Positions 17,346 through 26,457 of a stretch of 64,000 nucleotides of DNA are shown here, one piece after another. The DNA lies in NCBI RefSeq assembly GCF_014638355.1, contig NZ_BMFK01000001.1, forward strand, positions 1,627,160 to 1,691,159. Reading direction: 5' to 3'. Position 1 is the first letter of the stretch; each line of letters starts with the position of its first letter. The stretch comes from Priestia taiwanensis. GTDB taxonomy: Bacteria > Bacillota > Bacilli > Bacillales > Bacillaceae_G. The translations under genes and the position numbers were made by a program. The notes beneath the pieces are model-generated. The model ran no database searches. It worked only from the letters and a program-made list of their open reading frames with translations, and was not told the DNA's origin.

Positions 17346-17413
17346 TTCAACGCTTCACAAGCTAGAAAGTAGACGTGTAAATTCTTCATATACTAAACTA
17401 TTATATAACAGGG

Positions 17414-17446
17414 CGAGCACCTATCATAAATAGGTGCTCGTATTGT
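17414..17446 (+). terminator. Hairpin after glnA
   Basis: CGAGCACCTAT / ATAGGTGCTCG with a 5-nt loop, then TATTGTAT. The stem is strong but the T tract is poor, so some read-through into the symporter gene is possible. Confidence 0.6.
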
Positions 17447-17473
17447 ATACAACAGAGAAAGGTGGAGGTCTAC

Positions 17474-18712
17474 TTGAAACAAACAAGAAATATTTTACTC
17501 GCATTACTTTTCGGGGCGATCGTCGGATTAGCACTGAACTTATTCGCACCACATTTGTTTACACCACTCAATCAATATGTGTTTGACCCTGTCGGAAAAC
17601 TATTCATCAAATTAATTAAGATGCTTGTCGTACCTATTGTATTTTTCTCAATTGCTCTTGGTGCTGCTGGTATCGGTGACCCGAAGAAATTAGGAAGAAT
17701 CGGTGGCAAAGCCATTTCATTCTTCTTAGTAACAACTGCACTCGCTATTATGTTAGCAATGGCACTTGCACTTGTATTATCTCCAGGAAAAGTCGGATCA
17801 ATCGATACTGCCGCTAGCCAGGCGTACGAACCAAAAGGAGAACCACCAAGCGTGGTAGACACATTCCTAAATATCGTTCCTGATAACCCGATTCAAGCAA
17901 TGGTTAATGGTGATATGTTAGCAATTATTTTCTTCGCCGTATTAGTAGGTTTCGCATTAGCAATGTTACGTGAGAAATCACCAACATTCTACAACTTCAT
18001 CGAAGAAGGCAATAACATTATGCTTTACCTCGTTACAGTCGTAATGAAGACTGCACCATATGGTACATTTGCTTTAATTGCAAGCGCAATTGGTAAACAA
18101 GGATTTGATGCAATGGGCAAAATGGCGTTATACATGGTTACAATCCTTATTGCACTATTTTTACACACAGTTATCGTATACGGTGGCGCTGTGAAATTAT
18201 TAGCGAAGAAGAGCCCTGTATGGTTCTTTAAAAACTTCTTCCCTGTTATGACGATTGGTTTCAGTACATCAAGTAGTAGTGCTTCGTTACCAGTCGCAAT
18301 GAAAACTGCGCAAGAAAAATTAGGCGTACCACGCAGTATTAGCTCATTTGTTCAACCATTAGGCGCAACAATCAACATGGATGGTACAGCTATCATGCAA
18401 GGTGTTGCGACAATTTTCATTGCTCAAGTATATGGTGTTACATTAACATTCGAACAACTAATTATGGTCGTTCTTACTGCCGTATTAGCTAGTATCGGTA
18501 CAGCTGGTGTTCCAGGCGTTGGTCTAATCATGTTAGCAATGGTATTAGACCAAGTTAACCTACCAGTAGAAGGTATTGCTCTTATCATGGGTGTTGACCG
18601 CTTACTAGACATGACTCGTACAGCTGTTAACATTACAGGTGATGCTGTATGTGCTCTAGCAGTCGCTGAGTCCGAGAAGAAACACAGTAGCCCAAATGAG
18701 AAAATAGCATAA
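17474..18712 (+). CDS. Glutamate/dicarboxylate:cation symporter (DAACS family)
   Basis: A 412-aa transporter of the GltP/GltT/DctA family, with eight helices and two re-entrant loops. Substrate-site motifs are the serine-rich TSSSSASLPVAMKTAQE, GATINMDGTA and IGTAGVPGVG, with DRLLDMTRTAVNITGD near the end. It likely imports glutamate or aspartate with Na+ or H+. The TTG at 17474 follows GGAGG by 6 nt; the GTG at 17462 lies inside the ribosome site. Its place right after glnA suggests glutamate supply for glutamine synthesis. I cannot separate gltT from gltP. Confidence 0.9.
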   Translation: MKQTRNILLALLFGAIVGLALNLFAPHLFTPLNQYVFDPVGKLFIKLIKMLVVPIVFFSIALGAAGIGDPKKLGRIGGKAISFFLVTTALAIMLAMALALVLSPGKVGSIDTAASQAYEPKGEPPSVVDTFLNIVPDNPIQAMVNGDMLAIIFFAVLVGFALAMLREKSPTFYNFIEEGNNIMLYLVTVVMKTAPYGTFALIASAIGKQGFDAMGKMALYMVTILIALFLHTVIVYGGAVKLLAKKSPVWFFKNFFPVMTIGFSTSSSSASLPVAMKTAQEKLGVPRSISSFVQPLGATINMDGTAIMQGVATIFIAQVYGVTLTFEQLIMVVLTAVLASIGTAGVPGVGLIMLAMVLDQVNLPVEGIALIMGVDRLLDMTRTAVNITGDAVCALAVAESEKKHSSPNEKIA

Positions 18713-18718
18713 TTGTCC

Positions 18719-18753
18719 AGAAGCTAAATCATAATGATTTAGCTTCTTTTTTA
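18719..18753 (+). terminator. Terminator of the glutamate symporter
   Basis: AGAAGCTAAATCA / TGATTTAGCTTCT with a T6 tract. Confidence 0.85.
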
Positions 18754-18795
18754 TATCTAAAAGAAAAAAATCGAATTATGGCAATTCGACTTCTC

Positions 18796-19692
18796 TCATT
18801 CATCAAACGATAGATTAATAGGCTCATCTAGCAAATTATCCATCATCGTTTCTAATATATTTGTAGTCGGTACTTTATCATCTACCTCATCAAAACGGAA
18901 GCTATCTGCCCACACATGACCAGGTCCTTGCAACATAACACCAAATACAATACACTCGGACTCTTCCGGTATATCTAATACAACTGAATATGTGTTCCAC
19001 TCTGTTGCACCTCTTACTTTACGTGTTTCCATATTATCAAACTGAAGTACTTCCCCTTGTTTGTCATCGACACGCATCCAAAGCGTTGCCCCTGTCTTCG
19101 CCTCTTCCGTCTTCAAAAATGCCGACATGCGGAGACGTTTCCCACGATGCGTATGCGCCCTAAACATTTGCATATACGTCGCAAAACCGTATGCTTCACT
19201 ACCATTTGACTTAATATACGCAGATGCTCTTCCTTGATGTGCCGTTTCCTTATCAATACCTATCGTATAATCATCTGGATGACTCCCACTTTCAATCCAC
19301 CCTTGTTGATATCCAGTCTGCTCTTCCATCACTCTCTCCTCCTCCATATAAAATGTTCGAAAAAACGTTCGATATTTCTTTGGCGTCAAATGAAACATCG
19401 CCTTAAAGGCACGTGTAAATGCTTCTTGTGACGAGAAATGAAACATAAAAGCAATCTCAATAATACGTATGTCTGTTTCCACCAGTTGCTTCGCGGCATA
19501 CGTCAATCGCCTCTTCCTTATATACTCTGCCACACTCATTCCACTCACCTGTTGGAAGATTCGATGAAAATGATACATTGACATAGCACAATGATTTGCG
19601 ACTTGTTCTAGATCAATCTCTTCCATCATATGTTCTTCGATATATCAAATTGCTTTCTTCGTTAGTCGATCGTACTCTTTGTACACTCTCAT
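18796..19692 (-). pseudogene. AraC-family regulator with an in-frame TGA at codon 16
   Basis: The full frame from the ATG at 19692 (AAGGAGG upstream) would encode 298 aa but is interrupted by TGA at 19645-19647, where the context KAI-stop-YIEEHM suggests an original Trp (TGG). The remaining frame is intact from the ATG at 19629: an AraC DNA-binding domain with both helix-turn-helix motifs (DLEQVANHCAMSMYHFHRIF and IIEIAFMFHFSSQEAFTRAF), then a jelly-roll ligand domain of about 150 residues ending GHVWADSFRF. Such regulators sense small molecules and control a neighbouring transporter or enzyme. No good ribosome site precedes 19629, so the gene is probably silenced, or restarts weakly without its first helix. 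Confidence 0.75.
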
Positions 19693-19754
19693 CTCCTCCT
19701 TCTAAGTACCACTGTATCATACGTATATTGGAATTTTTTGATTTTTTTTGCGAT

Positions 19755-19793
19755 AATAAAAAGAAAACTGCTAGACTCCCAATCTAACAGTTT
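19755..19793 (-). terminator. Terminator of the PadR/VanZ-like operon
   Basis: On the minus strand AAACTGTTAGA / TCTAGCAGTTT (one G-U pair) then TCTTTTTATT. Confidence 0.75.
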
Positions 19794-19800
19794 CTCATAC

Positions 19801-20493
19801 TTATTCTTTTACTTGCTTCAGTGGAGTATATCTCTTTATCATACCCCACATCGCAAAGCCTATTAAAATACCAGTCATATTTAAAATAATATCATCAATA
19901 TCAAATATACCGCGCATCGTCGCTAATTGCAGCCCTTCTACTACTAACAAACTTAATGTACATGTCATGATAAGTTTCTTTGTTTTCATATATTTCTTAG
20001 ATAATAACGGCAACAATGATCCAAATGGAATGAATACAACAATATTGCCAACGATATTCATCATCCATGTACTAAGATTATAGTTTGTAAATCCTGAAAC
20101 ATATGCATAAATTGACTGAAATGGAACAAGATTAATATAATGACCAATCCCAATATACTCAATTGTCTCTACCACCCTTGACCATCCATTCATTGGACGA
20201 TTATAGATGAACAATAAATAAATCATCCATACTGAGTATAGACCTAATGCAATTTTTACATATTTTTCATCCGGAGAAATTGATTTTCCCAACTCTTTTC
20301 CAATAAATTTACTTTCTCCAAAATCACTAACAGCGGCACTCACAGCTCCTTCCTCATTCATTCCATTACTCAAATTCTCCATATACAAGCTATACAAATG
20401 ATCGTACATTTCATCGTATAACTCTTGTCGCTCTTTCTTCGTTACACTTAGTTCGCTAAGTACCTTTTGTATGTACACTTCTAATTCTTTCAT
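19801..20493 (-). CDS. HAAS-domain and VanZ-like membrane protein
   Basis: A 230-aa protein. Residues 1-65 form a HAAS/DUF1700-type helical module (MKELEVYIQKVLSEL, ERQELYDEMYDHLYSLY, GAVSAAVSDFGES), which in Firmicutes usually follows a PadR repressor. The rest is a VanZ-like domain with about five helices (NLVPFQSIYAYV, NIVVFIPFGSLLPLL, IDDIILNMTGILIGF). VanZ-like proteins are linked to cell-envelope antibiotic tolerance in some hosts; this is family knowledge only. The start overlaps the padR stop codon as ATGA, so the two are co-translated. Confidence 0.85.
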   Translation of the reverse strand: MKELEVYIQKVLSELSVTKKERQELYDEMYDHLYSLYMENLSNGMNEEGAVSAAVSDFGESKFIGKELGKSISPDEKYVKIALGLYSVWMIYLLFIYNRPMNGWSRVVETIEYIGIGHYINLVPFQSIYAYVSGFTNYNLSTWMMNIVGNIVVFIPFGSLLPLLSKKYMKTKKLIMTCTLSLLVVEGLQLATMRGIFDIDDIILNMTGILIGFAMWGMIKRYTPLKQVKE

Positions 20494-20819
20494 GCCAAAG
20501 CCCCTTTACCACACATATTAATTAAATTCGTGATTTGCTCCCACGATTTCAACTTACGCTCTAATTCTGTTTTGCCATTTGTAGTAATACGATAAAACTT
20601 CCGGCGCATCCCTGTTTCTGATTCTCCCCAATACGACTCGATAAACTCTTTTTGTTCCATTCTTTTCAGAGCAGGATACAGTGTTCCTTGACTCATGTTA
20701 TATTCATCCCCACTCTGCTTCTTCAACTCTTGAATAATTTCATATCCGTACGTATCGTATTTCGAAATAATTGTCAAAAGCAAGATATCAATACTTCCTT
20801 TTAAAATCTCTTTATCCAC
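20490..20819 (-). CDS. PadR-family transcriptional regulator
   Basis: A 109-aa winged-helix regulator: KGSIDILLLTIISKYDTYGYEI, then QGTLYPALKRMEQKEFIESYWGESETGMRRKFY is the recognition helix and wing region (the middle reads as one block). The GTG at 20819 is chosen because GAGGTGA lies 5 nt upstream and the resulting N-terminus matches the family; the ATG at 20867 falls in the operator. The gene heads a two-gene operon with the VanZ-like protein and has a near-perfect palindrome just upstream, pointing to autorepression. Confidence 0.88.
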   Translation of the reverse strand: MDKEILKGSIDILLLTIISKYDTYGYEIIQELKKQSGDEYNMSQGTLYPALKRMEQKEFIESYWGESETGMRRKFYRITTNGKTELERKLKSWEQITNLINMCGKGALA

Positions 20820-20841
20820 GGTTATCACCTCTATATACATC

Positions 20842-20865
20842 GTATCACGACATATGTAGTGATAC
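20842..20865. promoter_or_regulatory. Putative PadR operator palindrome
   Basis: A 24-bp near-perfect palindrome: arms GTATCAC and GTGATAC around the self-complementary core CATATG, with only one mismatched pair. It lies 23 nt upstream of the padR start codon. PadR family operators are typically dyads (ATGT-N8-ACAT type), and the outer context ACATCGT fits loosely. Confidence 0.65.
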
Positions 20866-20963
20866 AAGATGAAAAAAGAAATAAAAACTAGTATTTGTAA
20901 ATAAAGGGAATGTGGATTATTCTGAATATAACATCTTGTAATTAAAAAGGGGGATATCTATTA

Positions 20964-21896
20964 ATGAAGCATATAATAAAACTACTATTTAGTTTGTTTA
21001 CTATTTTATTATTAGCAGTTGGTTGTTCAAGCGAACCGAAAGAAACAAGCACACCCAAAGAACCTGCAAAAAAACAAGAGACCGAGGAGAAAAGCGCAAC
21101 TTCCTCTCTCAAACCACTCTTATGGGAAGTGAAACACGGAGATGCTACAGTGTATTTATTCGGAACAAAACATCTTGGAAAACCAGAATATTATCCACTT
21201 CCATCATTCGTAAATGACGCATTTACATCATCTGATACGTTAGTGACAGAAATTATTGAAGAGGCTAACATGGAAAATAAACTTCTTGATTTTATGTACA
21301 AGAATGGCGAAACGGTTGAAAGCCATATTTCTCCTGAAACTGCGACACATATTAAAAAGCGCGCTGAAGAGTACGGAATTGATTACAATATGCTGAAAAT
21401 CATGAATCCAGAAATGATTGGTATTACCTTTACACAAATGAGCTATATGGCAGCTGGCTATTCACCGGATTTCGGGTTAGACTCCTACTTCACAGAAGAA
21501 GCAAAAAAGACAGAGAAAAAACATGTAGCATTAGAAACGATGGATTCCCAACTAGAATTGCTCTATAATCAGTATACAAAAAACGAAGCTGAACAAGAAT
21601 TAATGAAAATCAAATCAAAAGAAGAAGCGATTGCAGAAGTAAAAGAATTTGCAGCGAATTATCTAGAAGGTAACGAAGAAGCTCTAATGAAAGAAATCAT
21701 TGAATCATCAAACGAAGAACAATACAAATCTGTTGTCTATGACCGTAATATCAACATGACAAAGAAAGTGGAAGAATACTTAAAAACGGACAAAACGTAT
21801 TTCGTTGCTGTCGGTGCAGCACACGTTATCGGCAAAGACGGTATGGTGGCTATGCTGAAAGAAAAAGGATACTCTCCGATGAAAGTAGAAAAATAA
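20964..21896 (+). CDS. TraB/GumN-family lipoprotein
   Basis: A 310-aa exported lipoprotein. The signal peptide ends in the lipobox LAVGC (Cys21), followed by a Lys/Glu/Pro-rich linker (residues 22-48) and a TraB/GumN domain. Family marks are LWEVKHGDATVYLFGTKHLG with its GxxH, and FVAVGAAHVIGKDGMVAMLK with its GxxH near the C-terminus, the paired motifs proposed to bind metal in this fold. TraB-like proteins have been suggested to be metalloproteases; activity is unproven. It is monocistronic with a clear terminator. Confidence 0.85.
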   Translation: MKHIIKLLFSLFTILLLAVGCSSEPKETSTPKEPAKKQETEEKSATSSLKPLLWEVKHGDATVYLFGTKHLGKPEYYPLPSFVNDAFTSSDTLVTEIIEEANMENKLLDFMYKNGETVESHISPETATHIKKRAEEYGIDYNMLKIMNPEMIGITFTQMSYMAAGYSPDFGLDSYFTEEAKKTEKKHVALETMDSQLELLYNQYTKNEAEQELMKIKSKEEAIAEVKEFAANYLEGNEEALMKEIIESSNEEQYKSVVYDRNINMTKKVEEYLKTDKTYFVAVGAAHVIGKDGMVAMLKEKGYSPMKVEK

Positions 21897-21912
21897 TTTG
21901 CCCGTTACAAAT

Positions 21913-21949
21913 AAAGGATGCCTGTGAACATTCACAAGGCATCCTTTTC
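21913..21949 (+). terminator. Terminator of the TraB/GumN gene
   Basis: AAAGGATGCCT-GTGAA / TTCAC-AAGGCATCCTTTT, a long stem with one bulge, followed by a T-rich stretch. Confidence 0.8.
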
Positions 21950-21978
21950 ATTTTTTATTAGTTGCTATCAGTATGTTT

Positions 21979-22134
21979 TCAATTTTTACGATTCTTCGTT
22001 CTTAACTCTTCTTTTATTTGCAGTCGAAGCTCTTCCATACGGCTATGTTTTCTTAACATCAACGAAGAAGCGATGACTACAACGATATATTCCATATATG
22101 TATATTTTCCACCTTGTTCAATAATTCTTTGCAT
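21979..22134 (-). CDS. 51-aa small protein with one membrane helix
   Basis: ATG preceded by AAAGGAGGGGG (7 nt away) opens a 51-codon frame: MQRIIEQGGKYTYMEYI, a hydrophobic stretch VVVIASSLML, then a charged helix rich in Arg, Lys and Glu ending KNRKN. The excellent ribosome site and the amphipathic C-terminal helix argue that it is real. It converges on the TraB-type gene. It may be a small membrane-associated regulator; no family is recognised. Confidence 0.65.
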   Translation of the reverse strand: MQRIIEQGGKYTYMEYIVVVIASSLMLRKHSRMEELRLQIKEELRTKNRKN

Positions 22135-22165
22135 ATAACCCCCTCCTTTTTCATTATTTTACCAC

Positions 22166-22198
22166 AAAAAACCGTAACCCTTGATGGAGTTACGGCTT
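22166..22198 (-). terminator. Terminator of the DHA2 transporter gene
   Basis: On the minus strand CCGTAAC / GTTACGG with a 10-nt loop, followed by T6. Confidence 0.75.
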
Positions 22199-22204
22199 TA
22201 TCAT

Positions 22205-23806
22205 TTATGAAACAACTGATTCTTCTTTTTCTACTTCATCCTTTTTACGATCCGACAAACGAATATTACGCAAGAAGACCGCAATAACCGCAGCAATTGC
22301 CACAACGCATAGCCCAACAAGGAATACACTATGAATAGAACCAACCATTGCATCTTTCACAATTGGAACGACATGTTCTATCACAGATGGCGGCATCGTA
22401 CTTAATAAGTCTGGATTTAATAGCATTGAATATAATCCTTGTGGATTCGTATGAATCATTTCAGACATTTGCGTATTCATTTCTTTTGGCATCGTATTTA
22501 AGAACGGTACTAATTTATCCGTTAATAAATTCGTTGACCTTGCATTCATCACTGCACCAAGTACTGTCATCCCTAACGTTCCACCAATTTGACGGAAGAA
22601 CTGGCTAGAAGATGTTACAACCCCCAGCTCTTTCTTAGAGAATACTTCTTGAAGCGCCAATGTTAATGTCGGCATCACAAGGCCTAATCCTAGACCAAGT
22701 ACAATCATATATGTTGTAGTCGTCATTTTTGTCGTGTTAATGTCCATTGTCGATAAGAGATAAAATGCCGTTGCAACTGTTACTAAACCGACGATAATTT
22801 GTGGTTTAACCCCAATTCTCACAACAATTCGCCCACCGATAATACTCGCAATAACGAGTGAAATCATCATTGGCGTCATAATTGTACCAGATTCTGTCGC
22901 ACTTACTCCGACAACACCTTGCATAAATAACGGTACGAACATAATCGCGCCGAACATTCCAATACTCATTAAGAAACCAACAGCGTTGATTGTCACGAAT
23001 GCTTTATTTTTGAATAAATGCATCGGTAAAATCGGTTCTTCCGTTTTTGTCTCAACAACAACAAATGCTACTAAGAAAATAGCCGCTAGCGCAAATAAGC
23101 TAATAATTTGCCACGAACCCCATGGATAATCTACTCCACCGAACGTTAACGCAAGTAATAAACTTACAACCCCAACAATCATCGTGAACATACCCGCAAT
23201 ATCGAACTTCACATGATCCTTCTTCGTATGACCTTGTAATCCCATCGAAATAACAACTGCCGCTAGAATACCAACTGGTAAGTTAATGTAGAACACCCAT
23301 CTCCAATCAAGCGTATCTACAATCCATCCACCAACTTGCGGACCAATAACTGAAGCTAGGCCATATATTCCACCGAATACACCTTGCCACTTCGCACGTT
23401 CTTTCCCTGTAAAAATATCCCCAATAATAATCATTGCCATCGGCATCATAATACCGCCACCAATACCTTGAATACCACGGAAAATGATTAATTGCATCAT
23501 ATCTTGTGCCATTCCACATAATGCAGAACCGATAATAAAAATCGCAATACCTGCAACGTATACTACTTTACGTCCAAGTAAATCCGCTAATTTCCCCGCT
23601 ATTGGTACGACAGCTGTAGACGTTAACATGTAAGATGTTGTTAACCATGCCATCATACTTAAACCACCAAGTTCCCCAACAATACGAGGCATCGCTGTAC
23701 TAACAATCGTACCATCTAGCGCTGCGAATAACATCGCAATTAATAAACCAGCAATTAATAAACCACGCTTCTCCTGTCGTGGCTGCTGTAACGCTTGCTC
23801 ACCCAT
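22205..23806 (-). CDS. MFS multidrug transporter, DHA2 (14-helix) family
   Basis: A 533-aa proton-coupled exporter of the EmrB/QacA type. Helix-1 motif D1 is LDGTIVSTAMPRIVGELGG, motif A GKLADLLGRK follows helix 2, and motif C-like GPQVGGWIVDTLDWRWVFYI is in helix 5. About 14 helices are predicted, with a ~35-residue basic C-terminal tail. It probably exports hydrophobic drugs or dyes. GGAGG precedes the start. No regulator gene is attached, but the dyad GATAGGTGCTATC lies 70 bp upstream. Confidence 0.9.
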   Translation of the reverse strand: MGEQALQQPRQEKRGLLIAGLLIAMLFAALDGTIVSTAMPRIVGELGGLSMMAWLTTSYMLTSTAVVPIAGKLADLLGRKVVYVAGIAIFIIGSALCGMAQDMMQLIIFRGIQGIGGGIMMPMAMIIIGDIFTGKERAKWQGVFGGIYGLASVIGPQVGGWIVDTLDWRWVFYINLPVGILAAVVISMGLQGHTKKDHVKFDIAGMFTMIVGVVSLLLALTFGGVDYPWGSWQIISLFALAAIFLVAFVVVETKTEEPILPMHLFKNKAFVTINAVGFLMSIGMFGAIMFVPLFMQGVVGVSATESGTIMTPMMISLVIASIIGGRIVVRIGVKPQIIVGLVTVATAFYLLSTMDINTTKMTTTTYMIVLGLGLGLVMPTLTLALQEVFSKKELGVVTSSSQFFRQIGGTLGMTVLGAVMNARSTNLLTDKLVPFLNTMPKEMNTQMSEMIHTNPQGLYSMLLNPDLLSTMPPSVIEHVVPIVKDAMVGSIHSVFLVGLCVVAIAAVIAVFLRNIRLSDRKKDEVEKEESVVS

Positions 23807-23875
23807 TCTTTTTCCTCCTCTAACACCGCATTCACACTTACTAAAAAACTCCCCATGCCCAGTCTTTATATATTT

Positions 23876-23888
23876 GATAGGTGCTATC
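23876..23888. promoter_or_regulatory. Dyad upstream of the DHA2 transporter
   Basis: GATAG-GTG-CTATC lies within the AT-rich promoter region of the 22205-23806 gene. It could be an operator for a TetR- or MarR-type regulator encoded elsewhere; short dyads also arise by chance. Confidence 0.3.
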
Positions 23889-23990
23889 TATTTCATTTAG
23901 TATATTAATATTTAATAAAGTTAAACAATATATATAAATGTACGCTTCTTCTCTTGTATTGTCAACACTAATTTCCATCCCTTCTAGAAA

Positions 23991-24031
23991 AAATAAAAAG
24001 GTATCCATCTGCATGATGATGGATACCTTTT
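23991..24031. terminator. Terminator downstream of the 141-aa gene
   Basis: AAAAGGTATCCATC / GATGGATACCTTTT, a perfect 14-bp stem with flanking A and T tracts, so it can act on both strands. Confidence 0.9.
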
Positions 24032-24038
24032 AAACTCG

Positions 24039-24464
24039 TTACACCGCCACTCGTTTAACTGTAATCTGTGGACAATATTCTTCAAATACAAGGTCTAATT
24101 TTTCCTTGTTACGTGGCGTTAGCATAATATAATTATTATTTTCCCCATAGAAAATCTCAACTTTATTTACCCCTTTTTTCTTTCCTTGTTCATCTACTCT
24201 CGTATGATCAACAATTTTTGAAATATCTTTATAATAGAGGTTAAAGCTGAACATTCCTTGTTTCACTTTTAAATATTCTTCCGACGGCTCATACTTCCCT
24301 CGTAAAAGAAGCGAAATAATCCCTACTGTCACAACAGTTTGAACTACTTGCCAGTTAGTTAATCCCCCATCGAGCACAATCGATAGCGTCAATCCTACAT
24401 AGAGAAACAAACTAACGCTTCCAAAAATTCGCTGGAACGTAAAATATTCCACTTTTAAAGCCAT
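24039..24464 (-). CDS. Small membrane protein with PH-like C-terminus
   Basis: A 141-aa protein with two N-terminal helices (IFGSVSLFLYVGLTLSIVL and WQVVQTVVTVGIISLLL), then a soluble part resembling bacterial PH/EbsA-type domains: SFNLYYKDISKIVDHTRVDE and YIMLTPRNKEKLDLVFEEYC. The similarity is by general pattern only. GTAGGG precedes the ATG. It lies 18 bp downstream of fumarase on the same strand, so it may share that transcript. Confidence 0.7.
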   Translation of the reverse strand: MALKVEYFTFQRIFGSVSLFLYVGLTLSIVLDGGLTNWQVVQTVVTVGIISLLLRGKYEPSEEYLKVKQGMFSFNLYYKDISKIVDHTRVDEQGKKKGVNKVEIFYGENNNYIMLTPRNKEKLDLVFEEYCPQITVKRVAV

Positions 24465-24482
24465 GTAATCCCATCCCTACTG

Positions 24483-25874
24483 TTAGTCAGCACTTGGATG
24501 AAGCATTTTGGACGGGTCAACATATTCATCGAATTGTTCTTCCGTCAGTAACCCTGTTTGAAGTGCTGCTTCCTTTAGCGTTAGTCCTTCTTTGTGAGCG
24601 AGCTTTGCTATTTTTGCAGCATTCTCATAACCGATGTATGGATTAAGTGCTGTTACAAGCATTAAAGAACGTTGTAAATTGTTCTCTAATTGAGTATAGT
24701 TCGGTTCAATCCCAATCGCACATTTGTCGTTGAAGCAATCCATCGCATCTGCTAGTAAGCGTGCAGATTGTAAAAAATTATAAATAATAACTGGCTTAAA
24801 TACGTTCAACTGGAAGTTTCCTTGACTAGCAGCAAAACCAATTGCTGTGTCATTCCCTAGCACTTGCGCAACGACCATGGTTAATGCTTCACTTTGCGTT
24901 GGATTCACTTTACCGGGCATAATAGAGCTTCCCGGTTCATTTTCCGGAATAATAATTTCACTAATACCACTTCTTGGTCCACTTGCTAACCAACGTACAT
25001 CATTCGCAATTTTCATCAGATCTGTTGCCAACGCTTTCAATGCACCGTGCGCAAAAACTACTTCGTCATGACTCGTTAATGCATGAAACTTATTTACCGC
25101 TGATGTAAATGTCTTGTTTGTATATGTACTAATTTCTTCAGCAACCATGTCTCCAAATTTCGGATGTGCGTTCAAGCCTGTTCCTACAGCTGTTCCACCA
25201 ATTGCCAATTCTTTCATATATTCTACACTGCTTATAATCATACGCTCATTCTTGTTTAGCATTTGCTCCCATGCACTAATTTCTTGTCCTAACGTAAGTG
25301 GCGTCGCATCTTGTAAATGCGTACGACCTATTTTTATTATATCAGAAAACTCAGTCGCCTTCTTCTTGAATGTTTCTTTCAATCGGCTTAAGGACGGCAT
25401 TACATAGTCTTCTACAATTATTACTGCTGCAACGTGAAGAGCTGTTGGGAACGTATCATTCGAACTTTGTGACATATTCACATCATCATTTGGATGAATA
25501 ACCTCTTCTTTTCCTTTCTCTTTCAGAAGTTGATTTCCTCTTCTTGCAATGACTTCGTTCACATTCATATTCGACTGTGTACCACTTCCTGTTTGCCATA
25601 CAACTAACGGGAATTGCTCATCCCATTTTCCTTCGTAAATTTCGTCAGCTGCTTGAACGATTGCTTCCATCTTTGCTTCAGATAACTTTCCTAGCTTATA
25701 GTTCGCAATTGCTGTACCCTTCTTTAATAAACTAAATGCTTTGATGATCTCTACGGGCATTACTTCTGTTCCAATCACGAAATTCTCTTTACTTCTTTGC
25801 GTTTGTGCTCCCCATAATTTATCCGAAGGAACTTTCACCTCTCCAAGCGTGTCTCTTTCGATTCGAAAACTCAT
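24483..25874 (-). CDS. fumC: Class II fumarate hydratase
   Basis: A 463-aa enzyme of the TCA cycle (fumarate to L-malate), oxygen-stable and homotetrameric. Active-site blocks are [52 protein letters not shown] and the fumarate-lyase signature [11 protein letters not shown]. The length equals B. subtilis CitG. GGTGGGAG precedes the ATG. The product is near-certain. Confidence 0.97.
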   Translation of the reverse strand: MSFRIERDTLGEVKVPSDKLWGAQTQRSKENFVIGTEVMPVEIIKAFSLLKKGTAIANYKLGKLSEAKMEAIVQAADEIYEGKWDEQFPLVVWQTGSGTQSNMNVNEVIARRGNQLLKEKGKEEVIHPNDDVNMSQSSNDTFPTALHVAAVIIVEDYVMPSLSRLKETFKKKATEFSDIIKIGRTHLQDATPLTLGQEISAWEQMLNKNERMIISSVEYMKELAIGGTAVGTGLNAHPKFGDMVAEEISTYTNKTFTSAVNKFHALTSHDEVVFAHGALKALATDLMKIANDVRWLASGPRSGISEIIIPENEPGSSIMPGKVNPTQSEALTMVVAQVLGNDTAIGFAASQGNFQLNVFKPVIIYNFLQSARLLADAMDCFNDKCAIGIEPNYTQLENNLQRSLMLVTALNPYIGYENAAKIAKLAHKEGLTLKEAALQTGLLTEEQFDEYVDPSKMLHPSAD

Positions 25875-26113
25875 CTATCCCACTCCCACCTATTTAGTTT
25901 CGTTTTCATTGTAGCATAACAACAACTAGTTGATAACTATTCTCACTCAGGAATGCGTTTTATTTCCCACTTAACCAAATATATGTTACAAAAAGAGTAG
26001 TATATATTTATTTTTCCACATTAATTCCGGGGCAGAAATTTACTAACGAATAAATTTTGTGATGTGGAAATAGAAAAAGAATATATACGAAAAGATGTGG
26101 AGGGGGAACCACC

Positions 26114-26263
26114 ATGACGTTCATGCAAATTATGATTCTTTTCATCATCGGGGTAGTATTATTAGTAATTGGATTCGTAACAAAGAAAAGCTGGTTGAAA
26201 TTCGTAGCATTACTTCCATTCGCAATTTCTAGTTGGCAGCTTGTCATGTTACTCGGTCAATAG
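26114..26263 (+). CDS. 49-aa two-helix membrane protein
   Basis: The ATG preceded by GGAGGGGG opens a frame of 49 codons: MTFMQIMILFIIGVVLLVIG is a first membrane helix, TKKSWLK a basic loop, and FVALLPFAISSWQLVMLLG a second helix. The charge pattern predicts both termini outside with the basic loop inside. The very strong ribosome site supports expression. No family is recognised. About 160 bp of AT-rich spacer without visible features separates it from the next terminator. Confidence 0.7.
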   Translation: MTFMQIMILFIIGVVLLVIGFVTKKSWLKFVALLPFAISSWQLVMLLGQ

Positions 26264-26420
26264 CTGTTTTAATACGTGCAAGAACAAAACGATTACTCCT
26301 TTTTTCTATATAATAACGTGTCAATACGTAATAATTATGTTCTCATTTCATATGATTATTTTTATTCCTACGATAATTGACAGCGCTTTAGATAGACAAA
26401 ACGTAATCCACGTCAAATGT

Positions 26421-26456
26421 AAAAAAGCAAGTTGTCACTAGGACAACTTGCTTTTT
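26421..26456. terminator. Bidirectional terminator after the first LTA-synthase-like gene
   Basis: AAAAAAGCAAGTTGTC, 5-nt loop, GACAACTTGCTTTTT: a strong stem with A and T tracts on both sides. Confidence 0.9.
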
Positions 26457-26457
26457 C

